Positions 1 through 5,361 of a DNA stretch of 5,978 nt are shown here, in pieces (positions within the stretch are counted from its first letter, which is position 1; each line of letters opens with the position of its first letter). The DNA lies in the NCBI GenBank assembly GCA_904420255.1, contig CAJFUT010000185.1:1-5978 (forward strand), written 5' to 3'. Below the pieces are notes generated by a model. It was not told the origin of the DNA and did not search any database. It worked only from the letters and a program-made list of their open reading frames with translations. This DNA comes from an uncultured Angelakisella sp. GTDB lineage: Bacteria > Bacillota > Clostridia > Oscillospirales > Ruminococcaceae. Both the position numbers and the translations under genes were made by a program.

Positions 1-1
1 G

Positions 2-421
2 TGCGGCTTTTCCGCCCTCATCATCCTCTCCGGGGGGGACCTCTGGCTCTCCGGCCTGGACGGCGCCGCCCTCACCTCGGCGGTGTTTTCCCAGGCCCTG
101 GGGCCGGCGGGGGGCTGGGTGGTGAGCATCTCCATCCTGTTCTTCGCCTTTTCCACCGTCCTGAGCTGGGGGTACTACGGGGAGCGGGCGGTGGGCTATC
201 TCACCGGCGGCAGCTCCGCCGCGGCGCTCCTCTACCGCCTCTGCTACCTGGCGGTGATGGTCCTGGCCGCCCCGGCGAAGCTCACCCTGGTCTGGGGCCT
301 TTCGGACCTCCTCAACGGGGCCATGATGGTCCCCAACCTCATCGCGGTGCTGGCCCTGACGCCGGTGGTGCGCCGCCGCACCCGGGAGTTCCTCCGGGGC
401 GGGCGGAATCCCGGCAAATGA
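2..421 (+). CDS. Sodium:alanine symporter (AGCS) family protein, C-terminal part
   Basis: This is the last 139 codons of a secondary transporter; the 5' end lies outside the window. AGCS proteins are multi-span inner-membrane permeases that import alanine or glycine with Na+ (family knowledge). The fragment shows typical C-terminal features: a 'SALIILSGG' membrane segment at the start, the 'GLDGAALTSAVFSQALG' loop, a long hydrophobic helix reading 'LFFAFSTVLSWGYYGERA' (about residues 46-63), then 'LVWGLSDLLNGAMMVPNLIA', close to the family's W-x-x-x-D-x-x-N-G-x-M-x-x-PNL signature. It ends in a short basic tail (RRRTREFLRGGR) and a TGA stop. The reading frame is open from base 2; the GTG at 83 is an internal valine, not a start. 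It converges on the minus-strand operon, and no T-tailed terminator is visible for it on the plus strand. The substrate cannot be fixed from this fragment. Confidence 0.9.
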   Translation, partial: CGFSALIILSGGDLWLSGLDGAALTSAVFSQALGPAGGWVVSISILFFAFSTVLSWGYYGERAVGYLTGGSSAAALLYRLCYLAVMVLAAPAKLTLVWGLSDLLNGAMMVPNLIAVLALTPVVRRRTREFLRGGRNPGK

Positions 422-438
422 AAGGAAGGCGGCTTCCT

Positions 439-486
439 GCAAAGGAAAAGGCCCGGAGCGCGACACGGCTCCGGGCCCCCGCCCGG
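439..486. repeat. 48-bp direct repeat, copy 1
   Basis: This copy matches bases 535-582 at 45 of 48 positions. The differences are G/A at 450/546, C/T at 464/560 and C/T at 479/575. It contains a complete hairpin and an A-rich left flank that becomes a T-run on the minus strand. The two copies are separated by a 48-base unrelated spacer, so their period is 96 bases. It begins 17 bases after the symporter stop codon. Confidence 0.9.
440..477 (-). terminator. Distal rho-independent terminator of the leftward operon
   Basis: Read on the minus strand, a perfect 10-bp GC-rich stem (450-459 pairing with 468-477) with an 8-base loop is followed by TTTTCCTTTGC. This is the standard layout of an intrinsic terminator for leftward transcription. 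On the plus strand the hairpin is followed by C-rich sequence, so it is a poor terminator for the symporter gene. It is the second of two such structures and probably acts as a backup to the one at 536-572. Confidence 0.75.
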
Positions 487-534
487 CCGATTCCTTCCCC
501 AGCGGCAGCCCTTTGGCGCGGGCGGAAGCCCCAG

Positions 535-582
535 GCAAAGGAAAAAGCCCGGAGCGCGATACGGCTCCGGGCCCTCGCCCGG
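535..582. repeat. 48-bp direct repeat, copy 2
   Basis: This is the second copy of the 439-486 repeat (45 of 48 identical). Its right end abuts the stop codon of the minus-strand gene at 583-585, so that gene has essentially no 3' leader before its terminator. It carries the proximal terminator hairpin. Confidence 0.9.
536..572 (-). terminator. Proximal rho-independent terminator of the leftward operon
   Basis: On the minus strand a 9-bp perfect stem (547-555 pairing with 564-572) with the 8-base loop CGTATCGC is followed by TTTTTCCTTTG. It starts about 10 bases after the TGA of the DUF4015-like gene and is the obvious end of the operon transcript. The stem is one pair shorter than in the distal copy because base 546 is A opposite C573. 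Confidence 0.85.
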
Positions 583-1854
583 TCAGCCCAGGGCGGAATA
601 ATCCCCCTGGGGGTTGTAGTAGAGAAGGTTCTGGATTCCAGCCTCCTGGACCGCCCGGACCTGGTCCTGAATCTCCTCCGGGCCGTAGGTCTTGTTGACG
701 GCGGCCTCCAGGGTGGTGGAGGTGTAGGCCTGGATCATGGCGGCCAGCTCCACCTCCCCGTCCCCCAGCAGGACCTCCCCGCAGGCCTCCAGGGCCTGGG
801 AAAGGGAGGCGTAGGGGTCCAGGGCCGGGGCCGAAAGGGTCAGGGCCTCGCTGGTGACGCCGTTGCCGAACTGCTCCGGCATCACCTCCACCACCGCCCT
901 GCCTGCGGCGGAGATCACCGCCGCCACGTCGCCCCCGTAGCGGACGTCGCTGAGGCCCGCCGCCGAAAGGAGGTTCACCGTGGTGGCGATATAGCCTCCC
1001 GCCCCCTCGGCGGCCCCCCGGGCCCGGGTCAGGAAATCGGTGAGGATGGCGGATTTATCCAGCGTGCCGGTGTTGCCGTAGGTGGCCAGGTTGAGGGAAA
1101 CCCCCTCCGGGAACTGGACGCCGTCCAGCAGCACCGCCTCCAGCCCCATGCCCACCGCCTCCTCGGTCAGGGCGATGATGTAATCCTGGGCCTCCCGGTT
1201 GTTGGGGTTGAGCCAGGATTTGCCGCCGTTGTCCCGGGAGTCGTCGATCCAGTTCACCTCGCTGTCCATATACTTGACCGCCGAGTCGTACATATGGGCG
1301 GTGGCCGTCCGGTCCTTGAAGGCGAAGAGCCGGCCCACCGGGACAAGCCCCGCCTCCCGGATCCGGGCCGTCACCTGGGCCAGATCGTAGACAGTCTCCG
1401 CCTGGGCCCGGTTGGTCTGCACCAGCTCCAGCCCGCTCTGGTAATGGACCAGGCCGTCGGCGTCCTTCAGGTCGAACACCACCCCGTCGATCCCCTTGGC
1501 GGAAAGGTCCGCCAGGGCGCTGTCCAGCCTGGCGGCGTCCTTCACCACCTCAGGGGGCAGATAGGCCGCCGACTGGGGGAAGGCGATGTCCGCCTCCGCC
1601 TGGGGGGCGGAGGAAGAGGAGCTTTCGGGGAGGGCCTCGCCGGAGCCCGACGGGGAATCCTCCTGGCCGGGCTCCCCGGCGGAGGGCTGGGGCAGCTGGA
1701 AATTGGTGACAAAGTCGTACACCGGCGGATAGACGAACCACCCCACCGCCAAAGCCGCCGCCACCAGAACCGCCGTCAGCAGGGTGGCCTTCACCGCCCG
1801 CTTGCGCTTGCGGGTCCTTTCGTAATCGTAACGCTTGATCTTGAAATCCTTCAT
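583..1854 (-). CDS. Membrane-anchored DUF4015-like putative glycoside hydrolase
   Basis: This 423-residue protein has a basic cytoplasmic N-terminus (KRYDYERTRKRKR), one membrane segment at about residues 22-42, a Ser/Pro/Glu-rich linker (about 53-92), and an extracytoplasmic domain from about 100 to the end. That domain resembles the DUF4015 putative glycosyl hydrolase family, a TIM-barrel type with poorly known substrates. Matching points are 'GIDGVVFDLKDADGLVHY' (121-138), 'VGRLFAFKDRTAT' (173-185), 'SWLNPNNREAQDYI' (213-226), 'LDGVQFPEG' (243-251) and 'MPEQFGNGV' (325-333) followed by a DPY. The usual family motif at 243-251 reads roughly FDYIRFP; here Tyr and Arg are replaced, so activity is uncertain. 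The ATG at 1854 has AGGGGGAG a few bases upstream. It lies 49 bases after the rnfA-like stop with no terminator between, so it is probably cotranscribed. It may act on cell-wall or extracellular glycans, but this is inference. Confidence 0.75.
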   Translation of the reverse strand: MKDFKIKRYDYERTRKRKRAVKATLLTAVLVAAALAVGWFVYPPVYDFVTNFQLPQPSAGEPGQEDSPSGSGEALPESSSSSAPQAEADIAFPQSAAYLPPEVVKDAARLDSALADLSAKGIDGVVFDLKDADGLVHYQSGLELVQTNRAQAETVYDLAQVTARIREAGLVPVGRLFAFKDRTATAHMYDSAVKYMDSEVNWIDDSRDNGGKSWLNPNNREAQDYIIALTEEAVGMGLEAVLLDGVQFPEGVSLNLATYGNTGTLDKSAILTDFLTRARGAAEGAGGYIATTVNLLSAAGLSDVRYGGDVAAVISAAGRAVVEVMPEQFGNGVTSEALTLSAPALDPYASLSQALEACGEVLLGDGEVELAAMIQAYTSTTLEAAVNKTYGPEEIQDQVRAVQEAGIQNLLYYNPQGDYSALG

Positions 1855-1903
1855 GGTTCTCCCCCTTTTCCGGGAACTGCCCCGCAGGGCGGAAGGGATG
1901 GGC

Positions 1904-2518
1904 TCAAATGGCCAGCCGGTGGCCTGTCAGCCCGAAAAGGGCCAGGGACAGCAGCCCCAGGCAGATGAAGAAGATAGGCGCGCCCCGGAAGGCGTTTGGG
2001 ATATCGCTGTAGCCCAGCCGCTCCCGCATGATCCAGCACAGGAGGGAGGCCAGCAGGTAGCCCAGGCCGGAGCCCAGCCCCCCCGCCACGGCATCCGCCA
2101 GGGTGCCGGTGCCGAAGCCCACCAGGAGCAGCACCCCCATGGGCAGGAAGCCGAAGGCGATGGCGGTGTGGAGCTTATACCGCTTTTTGCTGTTCACCTT
2201 CCCCTGCTTTTTGCGGACCAGGATGACGGCCCCCATAATGATCAGGAAGGCCAGGGTATAGATCCCCAGGAAAACCGGCGCCCGCAGATGGGCGGGAAGC
2301 TGGAAGAAGCGGTCCACCAGGCGGCGGCCGCCCCAGCCGCTCACCGAGGCCAGGAGGATGGTAAGGGTGACCAGCCAGCTTTCCCGGAGGATCTGCCGGG
2401 GGGTGAATTCGTCATATTCCAGCTCCCCAAGGCCGAAGGCCCGGGAAAAGACCAGGTTCTCGCTGAAGGCGGCGGCCGCCGCCACCCCCAGAAGGGAAAG
2501 AATGGTGTTCCAGATCAT
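1904..2518 (-). CDS. rnfA: RnfA-like Rnf/Nqr integral membrane subunit
   Basis: This 204-residue polytopic membrane protein (about six spans) belongs to the RnfA/RnfE/NqrD/NqrE family. The C-terminus is diagnostic: 'GYLLASLLCWIMRERLGYSD' then 'IPNAFRGAPIFFICLGLL' match the RnfA pattern RERL-x(2)-DvPkAFRGxPI-x(4)-GLmaLaF. The N-terminus 'SENLVFSRAFGLGEL' aligns with the usual NNFVLSRfLGiCPF, but the conserved Cys is Gly31. The second half-site, normally NCxxLG, aligns near residues 117-123 (HTAIAFG) with no Cys. Canonical RnfA and RnfE share a membrane-embedded Fe-S cluster held by these cysteines, so this protein probably cannot contribute ligands. There are also additions: an acidic loop (32-46) and a basic loop (102-115). 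The ATG overlaps the upstream stop as ATGA, with AAGGAGG at 2531-2537. The fold and family are secure; orthology to RnfA rather than RnfE rests on the C-terminal motif. Confidence 0.8.
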   Translation of the reverse strand: MIWNTILSLLGVAAAAAFSENLVFSRAFGLGELEYDEFTPRQILRESWLVTLTILLASVSGWGGRRLVDRFFQLPAHLRAPVFLGIYTLAFLIIMGAVILVRKKQGKVNSKKRYKLHTAIAFGFLPMGVLLLVGFGTGTLADAVAGGLGSGLGYLLASLLCWIMRERLGYSDIPNAFRGAPIFFICLGLLSLALFGLTGHRLAI

Positions 2519-3285
2519 ACCGGCAGCCCGCCTCCTTCCTCAGCAGGCCCCAGGGGCTCCTCCCCGGCGGCCTCCGCCCGGGCCTGGCGCCGCTCCGCCA
2601 CAAGCCGCCGGATCCACTGGTAGCCGGCGGAAAAGACGCCGAACATAATAAAGCCGAAGAAGGGCATGGCGGCCCCCTCCAGCCGGAAGGGCTCCGGCAG
2701 GGCGACGCTCCAGAGGGTGCCGTAGGCCAGCACCTCCCGGATGGCGGAGATGATGAGGGCGGCCATGGCAAAGCCGGCGCTGTACCGCAGGGCCCAGGCC
2801 CCCGCCGCAGGGATGGTGGAGATGCGCTTGCCGGTGAACACCGCCGAAACCACCGCCGCCGAGGCCAGCAGGTAGAGGTAGATGCCCAGGGAGTCGGTGA
2901 TCTCCACCGAAACAAAGCGGATGACGTAATAAGAGAGGGACGCTAAGAACATGGCCGCCATGGTCCACACCGGGGTCCCCAGCCAATAGGGGAACCGGAG
3001 CTTCTGCCGGAGGATCAGGCTGAGGATGACGGTGGGCACCAGCACCACCGCCATGGCCAGGGAAAGGGCCACCCCGTTCTTGAGGGTGGTGGCTGCCACC
3101 ACCAGGAAGGGGGCGCAGAAGGTGAGGTTGATGATGAGCCCCTTGTCCCAAAGGATGCGGGAAGGGCTCTGGGAACGGTCCGCCCCTTTTTCAGCGGCCG
3201 CCTTCCTGGGCCTGGGCTGCCGGGACGTCTTCTTCGCCTCCGAAGCCTTCTCCCTCGGTGAGGTCGATGGAAACCTGCCGTCCAT
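2515..3285 (-). CDS. rnfE: RnfE-like Rnf/Nqr integral membrane subunit with long tails
   Basis: This 256-residue protein has a Rnf/Nqr six-helix core (about 48-225) flanked by a basic, disordered N-terminal extension (1-44) and a Glu/Ala/Gly-rich tail (226-256). Core matches to RnfE are 'LIINLTFCAPFLVVAATTLK' (50-69), 'LILRQKLRFPYWLG' (90-103), 'SLGIYLYLL' (132-140, usually LGIyiPLI) and 'SAIREVLAYGTLW' (180-192, usually REilGxGtLf). Cys57 fits the first conserved cluster ligand. The second, normally in VNCxILGRAEAFA, is replaced by ASAAVVSAVFTGK (141-153). The ATG at 3285 has a perfect AAAGGAGG seven bases upstream (3293-3300), and no alternative in-frame start exists before the first membrane segment. 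The gene therefore begins 95 bases inside rnfD. The stop overlaps the next start (ATGA). In usual Rnf operons rnfG would precede this gene; it is absent. Confidence 0.75.
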   Translation of the reverse strand: MDGRFPSTSPREKASEAKKTSRQPRPRKAAAEKGADRSQSPSRILWDKGLIINLTFCAPFLVVAATTLKNGVALSLAMAVVLVPTVILSLILRQKLRFPYWLGTPVWTMAAMFLASLSYYVIRFVSVEITDSLGIYLYLLASAAVVSAVFTGKRISTIPAAGAWALRYSAGFAMAALIISAIREVLAYGTLWSVALPEPFRLEGAAMPFFGFIMFGVFSAGYQWIRRLVAERRQARAEAAGEEPLGPAEEGGGLPV

Positions 3286-4249
3286 ACCGCATCCTCCTTT
3301 CCTTCATGACTTTCCACTCCGCCAGGGAATCCAGGACGGGGGAAACCGCGTTCATCAGCAGAATGGCGAACACCGTGGTCTGCTCGTAGCCGCCGAACCG
3401 GCTGAACAGGAACATCACCACGCCCCCCACCACACCGTAAAGGGCTTTGCCCAGGTTCCGGCCGGGGGAGGTGACCGGGTCGGTGAACATAAAGGCCGCG
3501 CAGAACAGCACCGGCGTGGCCATCACCTCATAAAAGGCCGAGGTGAGGCCGTCGGCCGCCACCCGGGGGAACAGGAAGTTCAGCACCGCCGCGGTGAAAA
3601 GCAGCAGCAGGGACTGCTGGTAGCGCACCGTGCCCCGGACCAGCAGGTACAGCAGGCAGGCGCAGATCACCAGGACGCCGGTGGCGCCCATGGGGCCGGC
3701 CAGCTGCCCCAGCAGCACCGAGGTGGCGTCCTCTATGGGTACGCCCCCCACATAGAGGGTGTAGGCGGTGGAGCTGGAGGTAGTGGCGCTCACAGGGCCG
3801 AAGAAATTGATGCCGCTGCTTGGCAGGGGGTAGGAGAACATCAGGTCGGACCAGCAGACGGTGGCGAAGGCGATCCCCCCCGCCGCGGGGTTGAAGAGGT
3901 TGCTCCCCAGCCCGCCGAAGGGCTGCTTCACCACCAGGATGGCGAAAAGCCCCGCCGTCACCACCACATGATAGGGGATGTTGGCCGGCATCATCAGGGG
4001 AATGATCATCCCCGTCACCACCGGGGAAAAATCCCGGAGGTTCACCCGCCGCCCCCGGAGGGCGACGCAGAGGGCGTCCGCGCCCCAGCAGACCGCCACC
4101 GACAAAAGGCCCAGGAGGACGGCCCGGTAGCCATGGTAGCACATGGCCATGAAGTAGAGGGCGGCCAGGGTCACCACCGCGTCCCCCATCACCGTCTTGT
4201 TGCTGACGTCGGAGCGGATGTGGGGCGCCTTTTTGGGCAAAAGCTTCAC
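3191..4249 (-). CDS. rnfD: RnfD, electron transport complex membrane subunit
   Basis: This 352-residue multi-span membrane protein of the RnfD/NqrB family carries flavin in canonical complexes and forms part of the ion path. Clear family motifs are 'KQPFGGLGSNLFNPAAGG' (108-125), 'FTDPVTSP' (255-262) and 'FGGYEQTTVFAILLMN' (285-300). 'VSATTSSST' (153-161) aligns with the SATPL region in which a Thr is covalently flavinylated; Thr156 is the candidate. The GTG start at 4249 is chosen because it overlaps the upstream stop as GTGA and has AAGGAGG ten bases upstream (4260-4266). The frame stays open to an ATG at 4351, but the extra residues lie inside the rnfC-like gene and do not resemble RnfD. 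The last 31 codons form a charged cytoplasmic tail overlapping the rnfE-like gene. It is the best conserved subunit of the block. Confidence 0.9.
   Translation of the reverse strand: MKLLPKKAPHIRSDVSNKTVMGDAVVTLAALYFMAMCYHGYRAVLLGLLSVAVCWGADALCVALRGRRVNLRDFSPVVTGMIIPLMMPANIPYHVVVTAGLFAILVVKQPFGGLGSNLFNPAAGGIAFATVCWSDLMFSYPLPSSGINFFGPVSATTSSSTAYTLYVGGVPIEDATSVLLGQLAGPMGATGVLVICACLLYLLVRGTVRYQQSLLLLFTAAVLNFLFPRVAADGLTSAFYEVMATPVLFCAAFMFTDPVTSPGRNLGKALYGVVGGVVMFLFSRFGGYEQTTVFAILLMNAVSPVLDSLAEWKVMKERRMRYGRQVSIDLTEGEGFGGEEDVPAAQAQEGGR
3293..3300 (-). promoter_or_regulatory. Ribosome binding site of the rnfE-like gene, inside rnfD
   Basis: AAAGGAGG on the minus strand lies seven bases before the ATG at 3285, within the rnfD reading frame. 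It is one of the best Shine-Dalgarno sequences in the window. It decides the start of the rnfE-like gene and shows that the 95-base overlap with rnfD is genuine rather than an over-called start. Confidence 0.8.
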
Positions 4250-5319
4250 GGGCGGCTTCCCTCCTTCCGGCTGCGGCGGTACCAGCTGATCCGCCCGGCC
4301 AGGTCCAGCTTGGCGGGGCAGACGTAGCTGCAGCACATACAGCTGATGCACATTTTATAATCCAGCTGCTCCGCCCTGGAATGAAGGTTCATGTTGATGG
4401 TTTTGTAGAGCAGCATGGGGTTCAGGTCCATGGGGCAGGCCTCGACGCAGCGGCCGCAGCCCACGCAGCGGTATTTCTTGTCCCGTTCGTCCTCCCGGAG
4501 GGCCAGGATGGCCCGGGTGGCGGCCGACACCTTCACCTCGTCGGTATCCGCCACCGAAATGCCGGTGACCGACCCGCCCACCACAACCCGGGTGGGCTCC
4601 GCCTCCAGGCCGCACCGGTCCAGAATCTCGGTGGCGGTGGTGCCCAGGCTCACCTCCATATTGCAGGGGGCGCTGACGCAGTTGCCCGCCACCGTCAGGA
4701 AGGCGGTGGTCTGCTTGATCCCCTCATACACCGCCCGGTAAAGATGGATCAGGGCGCAGGCCCCCACATAGAGGGTCACCTGGCCGTTTTCCTCCACCAG
4801 GCTCTGGGCGGAGAGGGGCTTGCCGGGGTAGCGGCCCAGAATCCGGCGCACCGGCACCCCGTCCAGGGTCTTGGGGACCCGGGTCTCCAGGTCGGTGAGG
4901 GCGCCGTAAACCAGGATCTCCTGGGAAACCGCCCCCACCGCCTTGGCGGCCAGGGCAAGGCCCCCGGCGCACTCCCGGCTCATGTGGAGGAGGGGCCCCA
5001 GCTGGCTGGAGATGTAGGGCTCGTCGTCCATGGCGTCCACCCGCAGGGCCGCCTGGCGGCCGGCGCAGAGCTTCAGCTTCCGGAACAGGGGCAGCCCGTC
5101 CCGCTCGTCCACAATCCGGGCCAGGCGCGCCACCTGGACGATCTCGCCCGGGGATATTTCCGCGATGTCGTTCCAGGGCTGCTCCAGCTCCCGGATCACC
5201 TGCACCTTTCCCGGCGTGATCAGCTTCTCGATCTCCTGGGAAAGGATGGGCTCCTTGTGCTGCTCCAGAATGATGCCCTGCCGGAAATGGCCCGAAAGGC
5301 CCTTCAGGTTCAGCTTCAT
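4246..5319 (-). CDS. rnfC: Divergent RnfC-like iron-sulfur subunit
   Basis: This 357-residue soluble or peripheral protein is shorter than usual RnfC (about 440). Two ferredoxin-type [4Fe-4S] motifs are intact: C285-x2-C288-x2-C291-x3-C295-P and C324-x2-C327-x2-C330-x3-C334-P. The SLBB-like region before them is recognisable, with 'TVAGNCVSAPCNMEVSLGT' (209-227) and 'RVVVGGSVTGI' (244-254). The middle matches RnfC at 'DDEPYISSQ' (98-106, usually ECEPYLTsD) and 'RYPGK' (163-167). Two parts are reduced. The N-terminal barrel-like domain is cut to about 50 residues. The glycine-rich nucleotide loop (usually GLGGAGFPTxVKL) reads ERDGLPLFRKLKL (72-84). NADH oxidation is therefore doubtful, and the protein may instead relay electrons through its clusters. 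AAAGGAGG (5330-5337) lies ten bases before the ATG. The gene follows rpe by 42 bases and overlaps rnfD by four. Confidence 0.85.
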   Translation of the reverse strand: MKLNLKGLSGHFRQGIILEQHKEPILSQEIEKLITPGKVQVIRELEQPWNDIAEISPGEIVQVARLARIVDERDGLPLFRKLKLCAGRQAALRVDAMDDEPYISSQLGPLLHMSRECAGGLALAAKAVGAVSQEILVYGALTDLETRVPKTLDGVPVRRILGRYPGKPLSAQSLVEENGQVTLYVGACALIHLYRAVYEGIKQTTAFLTVAGNCVSAPCNMEVSLGTTATEILDRCGLEAEPTRVVVGGSVTGISVADTDEVKVSAATRAILALREDERDKKYRCVGCGRCVEACPMDLNPMLLYKTINMNLHSRAEQLDYKMCISCMCCSYVCPAKLDLAGRISWYRRSRKEGSRP

Positions 5320-5361
5320 CCGGCTTGGCCCTCCTTTCTTGTTTTTCCCAAATCAGGGGGA

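Noticed and set aside
439..582. CRISPR-like repeat-spacer-repeat (48-base repeat, 48-base spacer)
   Set aside because: There are only two copies, each with a long internal hairpin and a T-run typical of terminators, and no cas genes are nearby. Tandem terminators explain it better.
1855..1903. Possible terminator or promoter between the rnfA-like and DUF4015-like genes
   Set aside because: Only a weak short stem can be drawn, without a T-run, and no -35/-10 pair is evident; the gap is simply a leader with a ribosome binding site.
1..1968. Very long open frame on the plus strand
   Set aside because: It is the antisense shadow of the DUF4015-like gene fused by chance to the symporter region. 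The translation is Gly/Pro/His/Arg-rich low-complexity sequence with no family resemblance, as expected in high-GC DNA.
1835..2623. Open frame on the plus strand opposite the rnfA-like gene
   Set aside because: It has low-complexity composition (Gln, Gly, Pro, Ala, Glu) and is fully antisense to a well-supported membrane protein gene.
3191..3285. Frameshift that splits a single rnfD-rnfE fusion or hides an rnfG remnant
   Set aside because: RnfD already has its full set of C-terminal motifs before the overlap, the rnfE-like gene has its own perfect ribosome binding site, and neither frame here shows an SGAT-type RnfG motif.
3026..4327. Long open frame on the plus strand opposite rnfD
   Set aside because: Its product is rich in His, Gly, Gln and Arg with no recognisable domain, while the opposite strand carries unmistakable RnfD motifs.
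4250..4351. Longer rnfD starting at the ATG at 4351
   Set aside because: The extra 34 residues lie inside the rnfC-like gene, do not resemble RnfD, and the GTG at 4249 has a good ribosome binding site and the usual 4-base overlap.
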